NCBI GenBank assembly: GCA_964389305.1
Contig: CAYMEK010000002.1
Location: forward strand, 62,001 to 126,000
Length of the DNA: 64,000 nucleotides
Source: CAYMEK01 sp964389305
Lineage (GTDB): Bacteria; Spirochaetota; Spirochaetia; SZUA-6; DRHE01
Direction: 5' to 3'
Shown here: positions 50,472-58,206 of the stretch, piece by piece
Layout of the letters: each line of letters begins with the position of its first letter
Numbering within the stretch: the first letter of the stretch is position 1
Position numbers and translations under genes: made by a program
Notes under the pieces: model-generated
Told to the model about the DNA's origin: nothing
Database searches by the model: none
The model's input: only the letters and a program-made list of their open reading frames with translations

Positions 50472-51692
50472 TCACAACCGCGTGTACAGATAGATCGCGG
50501 GCATCAGACCCATGATCCAGTCCGCGTTGGTCTTCCCCCCTTCTTCCGGCTGCCAGAAATACAGGAACGTTTCGTACATGAAGTCGATCGCCAGCCCCAC
50601 GTTCGGCGAGAAGGCGATCGCGGCCCCGACTCCTACCAGGCCGTAGGCCAGGAAGCGCGACAGCTCCTCCTGGGCGGAGGGCGGAAGCGCGCTGAAATCC
50701 GAGACATTGAAGGCCGCTCCCAGGCTGGCCCGCACGATCAGTCCCAGGCGGGAGCCTACCGGCAGGCTGTAGCGGGCATCGAGGCCCACCGGAACCAGGC
50801 GGTGAAAATAGGCGGCCAGTCCCAGCTGCTCTGGCTCGAAGAGATTGAGGGCCGTGTAGATGCCAATCCCCAATACCCCCGTTGAGAGCTGGATCCGGTA
50901 GTTCCAGTAGAGAAAGGGTACGTAGCTGAGATTGAAGGCCTCCCTGGTTGCTCCGACGGGAATGTAGGGAGCGAAGCCGATGGAAAACTCGTTGGCCCGA
51001 AACCTGTCCGCGGACGGCTGCGATGCGACAGCCGGCTCTTCCATTCCGGATCGAAGCGCTTCTTCCGGGACCGCTGCGGTCCCCCGCTCATCTACGGCTT
51101 CCATTTCCACACCTGCCTCGGCCTCCTCCGACGCCCGGCGGCCTATCGCCTCCTCTATTCTTCCCGCCGCCTGCGGGAGCATCTCCCCGATGGTTCGGAT
51201 CATGGCTTCGTCCAGATCGAAATCGATCCGCGCCCTCCGCGACGCCGAAGCCAGAATCTCCTCCCCCTCGAGATCTGCGATACTGAAATCGACTTGGATT
51301 TCTTCCCCATCTTTAATATATCCCGCTACGGCCAGGAATTCATGCTCCACGGGCGAATCGAGCTCCAGCAAGGCCAAAGTAAGGGTCCGTATGTTTCTCT
51401 GCCTGTCTTCGAGCAGATCTTCGACCAGCCTCTCCTGGCCGGCCGGAGTGAAAAGACGGACCTGCAGGCCCGCTTCCTCGAGCCGAAAACGCAGGGACGA
51501 GATCAAGACCTTCCTCACCCCAGGATCACCCTGACCGGCCAGCGGCAGCACGGCGATCAAGACGGCCGGCCGGGCTGAAGAAGCAGCCTGTTGCGCCTGC
51601 GCGTGGATTCGCAGCCCCCCCGCCAGGCCTAAAATAACGCAGGCGAGGAGCGCGAGAACGTTCTTTCTTTTCCCGGATGCCTTGCTACCCAA
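50472..51692 (-). CDS. Exported protein, TolB/curli-like N-terminus and probable barrel C-terminus
   Basis: 406 residues, TTG start with GGGAGAAGGA immediately upstream. Signal peptide ALLACVILGLAGGLRIHAQA. The N-terminal half (about 38-185) reads like a periplasmic domain of the type that assembles integral outer-membrane parts: VLIAVLPLAGQGDPGVRKVL, LISSLRFRLEEAGLQVRLFT. The C-terminal half (about 225-406) consists of alternating strands (FSIGFAPYIPVGATREAFNL, FNLSYVPFLYWNYRIQLSTG, YFHRLVPVGLDARYSL) and ends in YLYTRL, consistent with a small barrel. I do not recognise the family. It precedes the Ig-like lipoprotein by 13 nt, so the two are likely one export unit. Confidence 0.8.
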   Translation of the reverse strand: MGSKASGKRKNVLALLACVILGLAGGLRIHAQAQQAASSARPAVLIAVLPLAGQGDPGVRKVLISSLRFRLEEAGLQVRLFTPAGQERLVEDLLEDRQRNIRTLTLALLELDSPVEHEFLAVAGYIKDGEEIQVDFSIADLEGEEILASASRRARIDFDLDEAMIRTIGEMLPQAAGRIEEAIGRRASEEAEAGVEMEAVDERGTAAVPEEALRSGMEEPAVASQPSADRFRANEFSIGFAPYIPVGATREAFNLSYVPFLYWNYRIQLSTGVLGIGIYTALNLFEPEQLGLAAYFHRLVPVGLDARYSLPVGSRLGLIVRASLGAAFNVSDFSALPPSAQEELSRFLAYGLVGVGAAIAFSPNVGLAIDFMYETFLYFWQPEEGGKTNADWIMGLMPAIYLYTRL

Positions 51693-52024
51693 TCCTTCTC
51701 CCAGGCCGGCTCTTCTCCTCAGCCGTCGTCAACCGGGCAGAGCGGGCCTAAATCCGCCTGCCCGGGGTTGCCGCCCGGCGTACTGCCTGCCCTACTTCAT
51801 AGTATAGCCTCGTTTTGACAGCAATTCACTGGCTCTATATTTTTTCCTTCACAGTCCGGATACCTCGCCCGGCCACCGGCTTTCAGCCGCAGCAACGGTG
51901 GAGAGGCCCGGGTAGTCGGCAACGGGGGTCGAACCAGTGATCGGATCGCCGGGCACAAACCGCAAATCATAAACAGCCGGTTGTTGACGGCCGGCTGCGG
52001 TTTCAATAGTATGAGGCCCAGGCC
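51693..52024. other. Intergenic region before the MetH-reactivation-like gene
   Basis: 332 bp between divergent genes. It holds the plus-strand promoter at 51984-52012 and a possible minus-strand -10 (TATACT, 51806-51801). A 69-codon frame in 51797-52006 has no coding character. I see no RNA gene. Confidence 0.6.
51984..52012 (+). promoter_or_regulatory. Promoter of the MetH-reactivation-like cluster
   Basis: TTGACG (51984-51989), a 17-nt spacer and TAGTAT (52007-52012), 12 nt before the ATG at 52025. Confidence 0.55.
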
Positions 52025-52756
52025 ATGATAGTACTCGATGACATCCCTTTCACCTGGGACGAGGAAAGATTCCTGGCCCTGAATAGGATGCCGGCCTCAT
52101 CCCCGCTTGCCGCGAAGGCCCGCGAGCTCGGGCGCCGTGCTTTTTCCCTGGCCAGGCCCAAGGCCGTGTACAAGGTCTGCTACGTCGAAGAGCGGACAGA
52201 GGAAACGGTGGTCCTGGAGGGCATTCGCTTCAGCAGCCGGGTCTTGAGCAGCAACCTGAGCCAGGTCGAGCGAGTGTTTCCCTATGTGGCCACCTGCGGG
52301 AGGGAGCTGGACGAGGCGGGAAGCAGCGAGGAAGCTGGGAGCTCCGGCGAGGCGGAAAGCCGTGGCAACGATCTGCTGGTCCGGTTCTGGCTGGAGGCGA
52401 TCAAGGATATGGCCCTCGGCTGCGCGCTGGAATACCTCGGCAATCATCTCGTCCAGACCTACGGCCTCAAGTCCGACGGCCTTTCGGCGATGAATCCCGG
52501 CGCGGGCGATCGCACGGTATGGCCGATTGCTCAGCAGAAGCAGCTTTTCCGGCTGTTCGGCGACCTGGAAGCTCTGGCCGGAGTGAAGCTTACCGCCAGT
52601 CTGGTGATGATACCCGCCAAGACGGTATCGGGCATCTTTTTTCCCACCGAGGTGCGGTTCGAGAGCTGTCAGCTTTGCAGCCGGGAAAACTGCCCCCTCC
52701 GCCGGGCGCCCCGCCGGAAGATCCACACCGACGAGACGAGTACGGCGGATCACTAG
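52025..52756 (+). CDS. Stand-alone methionine-synthase activation-domain protein
   Basis: 243 residues. It resembles the C-terminal reactivation module of cobalamin-dependent MetH: AMNPGAGDRTVWPIAQQKQL is the PGY-GDWPLEEQK-like block and MIPAKTVSGIFFPTE the SKSVSGI-like block that contacts cobalamin. Unlike MetH this protein lacks the other three modules and ends with CQLCSRENCPLRRAPRRK, a three-Cys cluster. A Glu/Ser/Gly stretch (DEAGSSEEAGSSGEAESRGN) near residue 95 is a low-complexity linker. Such stand-alone proteins are thought to assist split MetH or a corrinoid protein; none is adjacent. It heads a run with a nitroreductase and a thioesterase. Confidence 0.88.
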   Translation: MIVLDDIPFTWDEERFLALNRMPASSPLAAKARELGRRAFSLARPKAVYKVCYVEERTEETVVLEGIRFSSRVLSSNLSQVERVFPYVATCGRELDEAGSSEEAGSSGEAESRGNDLLVRFWLEAIKDMALGCALEYLGNHLVQTYGLKSDGLSAMNPGAGDRTVWPIAQQKQLFRLFGDLEALAGVKLTASLVMIPAKTVSGIFFPTEVRFESCQLCSRENCPLRRAPRRKIHTDETSTADH

Positions 52757-52781
52757 AGGAAAGGACAGGGAGGAAGCTGTC

Positions 52782-53516
52782 ATGGCGGGAATCGGTGCGG
52801 AGTTCATAACCAGAACGAAATACGAGTTCCTCCAGCCGTCGCAGCAGAGCAGGGGCCTGCCTCAGCCGCCTCTGGAGCTGGAAACATACCGCGACCGCGA
52901 GCTCATCGAGCTGCCCCGGCCGGCGGCCTGCAAGGTGCCGGGCATCGATCTGCGACAGGCCATAGAGAGGCGCAGCAGCGCACGCCGCTACTCGCGGACG
53001 CCGCTCGCCCGGGAGGAGCTTTCCTTTCTGCTGTGGTGCACCCAGGGCGTGAAGGAGGTGCTGCCCGGATCGGCCACCCTGAGGACCGTACCTTCGGCCG
53101 GGGCGCGCCATGCACTGGAAACGTACCTCCTGATCAACTCCGTGCAGGAACTCGAGACGGGGCTGTATTGGTACAGCGCCCTGCGTCACGGTCTCGTCCT
53201 TCTGGACGCCTCTCCCACGCTCGGGGATCAGCTGGTCGCCGCCTGCCTCGGCCAGCGCTTCGTGGCTGAAAGCGCCGTCACCTTCATCTGGAGCGCCCTG
53301 ACTACCCGGATGCTATGGCGCTACGGCGAGCGGGGTTACCGCTACCTGTTCCTCGACGCCGGTCACGTGTGTCAGAACCTCTACCTGGCCGCCGAGGCGG
53401 TCGGCAGCGGTGCCTGCGGTGTTGCGGCGTTCTCCGATGACGGAGTGAACGGGCTGCTCGGCATCGACGGCGAACAACAGTTCGCCCTGTATCTGGCCGC
53501 AGTGGGAAAACGATGA
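52782..53516 (+). CDS. SagB-type nitroreductase-family dehydrogenase
   Basis: 244 residues, ATG behind AGGGAGGAAG. Flavin (FMN) nitroreductase fold of the SagB/ThcOx group: AIERRSSARRYSRTPLAREE (FMN phosphate-binding Arg residues), ELSFLLWCTQGVKEV, TVPSAGARHALETYLLINSV, and GYRYLFLDAGHVCQNLYLAA. SagB proteins oxidise azolines in bacteriocins, but the group is broad and no bacteriocin precursor or cyclodehydratase is nearby. The final TGA overlaps the ATG of the thioesterase gene. Confidence 0.88.
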   Translation: MAGIGAEFITRTKYEFLQPSQQSRGLPQPPLELETYRDRELIELPRPAACKVPGIDLRQAIERRSSARRYSRTPLAREELSFLLWCTQGVKEVLPGSATLRTVPSAGARHALETYLLINSVQELETGLYWYSALRHGLVLLDASPTLGDQLVAACLGQRFVAESAVTFIWSALTTRMLWRYGERGYRYLFLDAGHVCQNLYLAAEAVGSGACGVAAFSDDGVNGLLGIDGEQQFALYLAAVGKR

Positions 53517-54322
53517 ACGGGATCTGCAGCGTAACCTACGACGTCCATACCTACGAGCTGGATCCCCAGCAGCAGCTGTCGATCAAGGGGGTCTGCGGCT
53601 TCATAATCGATGCAGCCGGTCACAATGCCCACGAGCTAGGTCTCTCCATTACCCAGCTTCTCGAGCACAACAGGACCTGGTTCCTCAATCGCTTTCTGTT
53701 ACGCATCCAGGAGTATCCCGGCTGGAGGCAGAAGATCACGGTCCAGACCTGGCCTTCAGGGACCCAGAGGCTCCTGGCCCTGCGGGACTGGCACCTGTTC
53801 TGCGGCCAGCGGTTGATCGGGGCCGCCACCAGCGGCTGGCTCATGATCGACAACCGCAGCCGCCGCCCCTTGCGCTCCGAATCGTACGCCGACTGGCGCA
53901 GCCTGGTCCACCCGCAGAGGGCCATTGCGCACTCCTTCGTGAAGCTTCCCCCCCTGCAGGAAGGGCGAGAACCTTCTGCCGAGCCGGAGTTTGTCGTCCG
54001 CTACGGGGACGTGGACATCAACAACCATGCCAACTACTTGAGCTACATCGACTGGATCCTGGAGAGCATCCCCCCCGAGGTGCGCTCCGGCGGCGACCTG
54101 GCCGAAATGGAGATTCATTTCCTGCTGGAAGCCAACTTCGCCGATGCCGTGGTCTCCCGCTCCCAAGAGCTGGGTCCGACCGACATAGCGCCACTGGCCG
54201 GAATGCAGGCCGCAGCACAGAGCGGAACCGGCTTCCTGCACAGCCTGACACGCACACGCGACTCCGCCGAGCTGGCCAGGGCCCGTACCTTGTGGAGGCC
54301 TGCGGTGCGGCCGGGCGGCTGA
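53513..54322 (+). CDS. Acyl-ACP thioesterase
   Basis: 269 residues, ATG overlapping the stop of the nitroreductase gene (ATGA). A double hot-dog fold of the Fat family: IIDAAGHNAHELGLSITQLL in the first repeat and the catalytic block RYGDVDINNHANYLSYIDWI in the second, with Asp, Asn and His in place. It would release fatty acids from acyl carrier protein, setting chain length or supplying free acids. The C-terminus (RSQELGPTDIAPLAGMQAAA) is somewhat short. Third gene of a cluster with a cobalamin-protein helper and a flavin enzyme. Confidence 0.92.
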   Translation: MNGICSVTYDVHTYELDPQQQLSIKGVCGFIIDAAGHNAHELGLSITQLLEHNRTWFLNRFLLRIQEYPGWRQKITVQTWPSGTQRLLALRDWHLFCGQRLIGAATSGWLMIDNRSRRPLRSESYADWRSLVHPQRAIAHSFVKLPPLQEGREPSAEPEFVVRYGDVDINNHANYLSYIDWILESIPPEVRSGGDLAEMEIHFLLEANFADAVVSRSQELGPTDIAPLAGMQAAAQSGTGFLHSLTRTRDSAELARARTLWRPAVRPGG

Positions 54323-54338
54323 CCTAAGGGTTTTCGCG

Positions 54339-54366
54339 TTGACTTCTCCACCGGTGGTGATATACT
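54339..54366 (+). promoter_or_regulatory. Promoter of the sodium/solute symporter gene
   Basis: TTGACT (54339-54344), a 16-nt spacer and TATACT (54361-54366), 34 nt before the ATG at 54401. The spacer contains the palindrome CCACCGGTGG (54348-54357), a possible repressor site. Confidence 0.65.
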
Positions 54367-54400
54367 GCGTGCCTGATATACGCCGAACAGGAGGAATGAA

Positions 54401-55738
54401 ATGGTAGATTTCACAATCTTGTTGGGTCTCTACCTGGTGATCGGAACGGTCATCGTCATTGTAGTGCATCGGGCCAGGCAGTCGCAGGAAGAGTATTTTG
54501 TCGGCGGGCGGGCGATCGGCGGAGCCGTGTCCGCTCTCACCTATGCCGCGACTACCTATTCCGCTTTCATGATGGTCGGCCTGGTAGGCCTGGCCTTTTC
54601 GACCGGCGTAGGTGCGCTGATCTTTGAATTGTGTTACCTGGCCGCCACCATCTTGCTGCTAGCCATCTACGGCAGTAAAATCTGGCAGCTCGCGCGCAGC
54701 CAGGGGCTGATCTCTCCGATGGAGCTGTTTTCCAGCCGTTTCGGACGCCTTACCAGTACGATCGGGACCCTGGTGGCCATAATCGCCCTGATCCCTTACA
54801 CCTCGACGCAGATCATCGGCCTGGCGCTGATCTTCGAAAGCGCCGGAGAATTCAGCTTCGCAGTCGGCGCGGCTTTCGCCGCCGCGATCATCGCCCTCTG
54901 GGCGATGTTGGGCGGGCTGCGGGGAGTCGCGTTGACCGACGCGCTGCAGGGGGTTTTTATGCTGGTCGTGGCCGTGATAGCGGTGATCTGGGCGGGAAAC
55001 CGCTTCAAGGGCTTCGACCTGTCCTCCTTCCCCAACGCCTTCTGGACTCCCGCACGCTTTGTCAACCTGACCCTGCCCTGGATATTCTTTGCGGTCACCA
55101 ATCCACAGGTCGTGCAGCGGCTGTTCATTCCTCGAGACCGCCAGGCCTTCCGCCGCATGATCGTCTATTTCGGGATTTTCGGCCTCCTCTATACGCTGAT
55201 CGTCACCCTGGTCGGGTTTTCCGCCCGCTTCGGCATGATCCAGGGTTTGTTTCCCGAGGTGGCCGATCGGGACACCGTCATCATAGAAGTTATGCGCCTG
55301 ATGGGCCGCTGGCTGGCCGTACCGCTGGCGCTGAGCATAATATTCGCGGCGGTGTCGACGGCCAACTCCATCGTGCTGACCCTTTCTTCCATGATCGTAC
55401 GAGACCTCTTTCGTCAAAAAACCAGGGTGTGGTTGGGCAGAGGAATGATACTGGCCCTGACGGTGTTGGTCTTCCTGTTCTCCCTCAGCCGTCCGAGCTA
55501 CATCGTGGAGCTGGCCGTGACCTCATCCTCGATCCTGCTGTGCTTCCTTCCCCTCATATTCGGCATCTTCCACTGGAAGCGCGGCGCACGGGCGACGGGC
55601 GCGGTCACGATCGTGGGAGGCGCAGCCTGCGCCATTGTTCTCGGTGCTCTACGGGTGCCACTGAGCTCCCTGTACACCTTAGTTGTTTCTTTCGGCTTGT
55701 TCTTTCTAGGCGGGCTGTTCGAGGGACGCCGGGCGTAG
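54401..55738 (+). CDS. Sodium:solute symporter (SSS family)
   Basis: 445 residues, ATG behind CAGGAGGAA. About 12 hydrophobic segments. The N-terminus has the SSS signatures SQEEYFVGGRAIGGAVSALT and YAATTYSAFMMVGLVGLAFS, followed by LISPMELFSSRFGRLTSTIG and VAIIALIPYTSTQIIGLAL. The family imports amino acids, sugars, pantothenate or similar solutes with Na+. The substrate is not evident. It ends one nt before the convergent histidine kinase gene. A promoter with a 10-bp palindrome in its spacer suggests regulation by a specific repressor. Confidence 0.92.
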   Translation: MVDFTILLGLYLVIGTVIVIVVHRARQSQEEYFVGGRAIGGAVSALTYAATTYSAFMMVGLVGLAFSTGVGALIFELCYLAATILLLAIYGSKIWQLARSQGLISPMELFSSRFGRLTSTIGTLVAIIALIPYTSTQIIGLALIFESAGEFSFAVGAAFAAAIIALWAMLGGLRGVALTDALQGVFMLVVAVIAVIWAGNRFKGFDLSSFPNAFWTPARFVNLTLPWIFFAVTNPQVVQRLFIPRDRQAFRRMIVYFGIFGLLYTLIVTLVGFSARFGMIQGLFPEVADRDTVIIEVMRLMGRWLAVPLALSIIFAAVSTANSIVLTLSSMIVRDLFRQKTRVWLGRGMILALTVLVFLFSLSRPSYIVELAVTSSSILLCFLPLIFGIFHWKRGARATGAVTIVGGAACAIVLGALRVPLSSLYTLVVSFGLFFLGGLFEGRRA

Positions 55739-55739
55739 A

Positions 55740-58007
55740 TCATCCCCCCTCGAGCACCTGCTGCTCGACCGGCCCTCCGGCGGGCGGCAGGGGGATCTGG
55801 AGATAGAAGCGCGCTCCCGCTCCGGACTTGCTGTCCGCCCAGATCTGTCCTTCATGCTCGCTGACGATTCCATGGCAGACCGACAGCCCCAGCCCGGTGC
55901 CTCTGCCCGGAGACTTGGTGGTGAAAAAGGGATCGAATATCCGGGGCAGAACTTCGGCAGGAATGCCGGGTCCGTCATCCTCGACGGCGACTCGCAAGAA
56001 CTGCTGATGGGAATGGCCGCCGTCCTCGGCCGACACGACCAGCTCCGATGATATGAAAAGGGTCCCGCCTCCGTTCGCCTCGACCATTGCCTCGCTGGCG
56101 TTGGTGATCAGGTTGACGAATACCTGCTGGAGCTGGTCGGCGTCGGCCCAGACGGGAGGCAGCTGCCCGGCCAGCTCCGTACGGCAGTTGATGTTGTTGG
56201 CTTTCAGCTCATAGGATAGGATGTTCAAGGTACTGCGTATCACATCATTTATCAGCACGGGCTTGCGTTCGGGACGTTGTTGACGGGAAAAATCCAGGAG
56301 GCTGCGCACGATCTTACCGGCTCGATGTGCCTCGCCCACCAGCCGCTCCAGAGCCTGCCTTACCGCCTCGCCGGCTTCCCCGCTCTGAAGAAGCTGGGCG
56401 ATGCCGATGATCGCGGTCAACGGATTGTTCAACTCGTGCGCCACTCCGGCCACCAGCTTGCCGATGGCGGCCAGTTTTTCACTCTGGACCAGCTTGGAGT
56501 GGGAAGCCTGCAGCGCCTCGAGCTGGTCCTTTACGCTTTGGTGAAGCTGGGCGTTTTCCACGGCGATAGCGGCTTGATGGGCGAAGCTCATGGCCAGTTC
56601 TGCCTGTTCCTGGGAGTAGGCACCGAGCTGGCGGCTGTCGATCGCCAGGCAGCCGATCATCCCCTTGGCCCCCAGCAGGGGTACGCTCATCCAGCCTCGC
56701 ACATAATGGCTGTCCCCCCAACCTTTGAAGCGATCGTCCCTCGAAGCGTCTACCAGCAGGAAAGGTCGTCCCGTCTTCTCGATCTCCCGCTCGATCTCGG
56801 TGATCGGGTAACGGTCGCCGATCGCCCCGCCGCCCGGCAGATCCCTCCCCGCCACAACCCGCAGGTTTTCTCCCTCCATGAGCATCACGGAAGCGCTGTC
56901 GTAGGGTATGACCTTACGCAGCTCGGTGAGGATGCGGTCAAGCACCTCGCTCAGCTCCAGACTCTGGCTCAGGGTTGCAACGGCCGAGCGCAGGGCTTCG
57001 AGACGCTGGCGCTGGGTACGCTCGATCTGATACAGACGGGCGTTTTCCACGGCGATGGCGGCCTGGTCGGCCAGCATCTCCAGAATCCGAAGGTGCTCTT
57101 CGTTAAACGGCCGCCGCTCCAAACTGGAGATGTTCATCACTCCCACAACCCGCTGCTTGATCTTCAGAGGCAGGCTCACCAGGCTGCCTTGCCAGTGCTT
57201 GGGTGCCTCCCGGTAAAGGGGATGGGTGCGAATGTCCTCCACCACGATCGGTTCTCCCGTCCTGGCAACCCTGTAAGTGACTCCCTCGGGACGGGGCTCC
57301 GCATACGGCATTTCCCAGCGTCCGTCCGCCCCCGAAGCGGCCCCGAATACCAGCTTCTGGTCGGCGTATAGAAAGATGTGAGCCAGATCGGCCGGCACCA
57401 GCTCATGGGCCGTGACCAGAATGGAATCCAAGACTTTGGGCAGCTCCAGGGAAGCGCTCAGCGCCGAGCTGGCTCGCTGCACGGTCTGCATCTCGTCCTT
57501 GAACATCCGGCCGAGGCGTGTAAGCCGTAGGTTCTCCAGGCGTAGAGAGACGACCGCCGCTATAGCCCGAACCAGCTCCGCGTCCCGCTTGGTGAACAGC
57601 TTCCCGGAGCCGAGAGCGAAAAGGATGAGCAGGCCGCAGATGCCTCCTTCCCCGGACAAAATGGCGGAGGCGACCAGGGATTTCACCCCGAGCTCTACCA
57701 GAGAGGAATGGACGAACACATAGTGATCGTAGTCGTTGATGACCACCGGTGTGCTGTCCTGCAGACCCAGGCTGACCAGAAGCTCTGTGACCAGAGACCT
57801 GTTGCGAAGCGCCTGTTCCGGAAGGTTCCAGGCAACGACTTCGGCCGGAGACCCCGATGCGGGCTGCCGCTGGACCAGCGCCCCGGCCTGGGCGCCGAGC
57901 GCTTCGGCCGCCGTGGCCACGACCTCGATCAACGCCTCGCTGACGTTCTGCCGCTGGAAAAGTAACGATGATATCTCGTAAAGCGTCTTGACTTTGTCTC
58001 GAGCCAA
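55740..58007 (-). CDS. Three-GAF-domain sensor histidine kinase
   Basis: 755 residues, TTG start with AGGGTAGGGG. No membrane helix. Three GAF domains: about 20-160 (EVVATAAEALGAQAGALVQR), 180-330 (VLDSILVTAHELVPADLAHI) and 345-495 (VLDRILTELRKVIPYDSASV). The kinase part has the H-box His in VAGVAHELNNPLTAIIGIAQ, N-box in NLITNASEAMVEANG, G1 in VEDDGPGIPAEVL, F-box DPFFTTK and G2 in GRGTGLGLSVCHGIV. It is a cytoplasmic redox, light or small-molecule sensor; ligands are unknown. No response regulator is adjacent. Its stop is 1 nt from the symporter stop. Confidence 0.94.
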   Translation of the reverse strand: MARDKVKTLYEISSLLFQRQNVSEALIEVVATAAEALGAQAGALVQRQPASGSPAEVVAWNLPEQALRNRSLVTELLVSLGLQDSTPVVINDYDHYVFVHSSLVELGVKSLVASAILSGEGGICGLLILFALGSGKLFTKRDAELVRAIAAVVSLRLENLRLTRLGRMFKDEMQTVQRASSALSASLELPKVLDSILVTAHELVPADLAHIFLYADQKLVFGAASGADGRWEMPYAEPRPEGVTYRVARTGEPIVVEDIRTHPLYREAPKHWQGSLVSLPLKIKQRVVGVMNISSLERRPFNEEHLRILEMLADQAAIAVENARLYQIERTQRQRLEALRSAVATLSQSLELSEVLDRILTELRKVIPYDSASVMLMEGENLRVVAGRDLPGGGAIGDRYPITEIEREIEKTGRPFLLVDASRDDRFKGWGDSHYVRGWMSVPLLGAKGMIGCLAIDSRQLGAYSQEQAELAMSFAHQAAIAVENAQLHQSVKDQLEALQASHSKLVQSEKLAAIGKLVAGVAHELNNPLTAIIGIAQLLQSGEAGEAVRQALERLVGEAHRAGKIVRSLLDFSRQQRPERKPVLINDVIRSTLNILSYELKANNINCRTELAGQLPPVWADADQLQQVFVNLITNASEAMVEANGGGTLFISSELVVSAEDGGHSHQQFLRVAVEDDGPGIPAEVLPRIFDPFFTTKSPGRGTGLGLSVCHGIVSEHEGQIWADSKSGAGARFYLQIPLPPAGGPVEQQVLEGG

Positions 58008-58159
58008 ACCCCTACCCTGAATGAGCCGGACCGCGGCGCTCGCCTGCCGGACCGGCCGGATCGAGTCTGGACGGCGAAGCCGCCGTTGCCCCTATATATA
58101 TCTTTCGGCTTCCCGCTCACCTAGGCTAAACAGCCGGCAGAGAAAGCCGAAGATTCAGA

Positions 58160-58189
58160 TTGACGGCGAATATCAAAAAATCGTATTTT
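58160..58189 (+). promoter_or_regulatory. Promoter of the MATE exporter gene
   Basis: TTGACG (58160-58165), an 18-nt spacer and TATTTT (58184-58189), 17 nt before the ATG at 58207. AT-rich spacer. Confidence 0.4.
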
Positions 58190-58206
58190 CTTCCCCTGAG
58201 AAGCGG

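Noticed and set aside
51885..51960. Possible tRNA-like element with a GTCGAACC-like T arm
   Set aside because: No acceptor stem or anticodon arm could be paired.
51797..52006. Possible 69-residue gene on the minus strand
   Set aside because: No SD, no protein-like composition, and it overlaps the promoter of the divergent gene.
52782..53516. SagB-type enzyme as evidence of a bacteriocin cluster
   Set aside because: No precursor peptide, cyclodehydratase or exporter gene is next to it.
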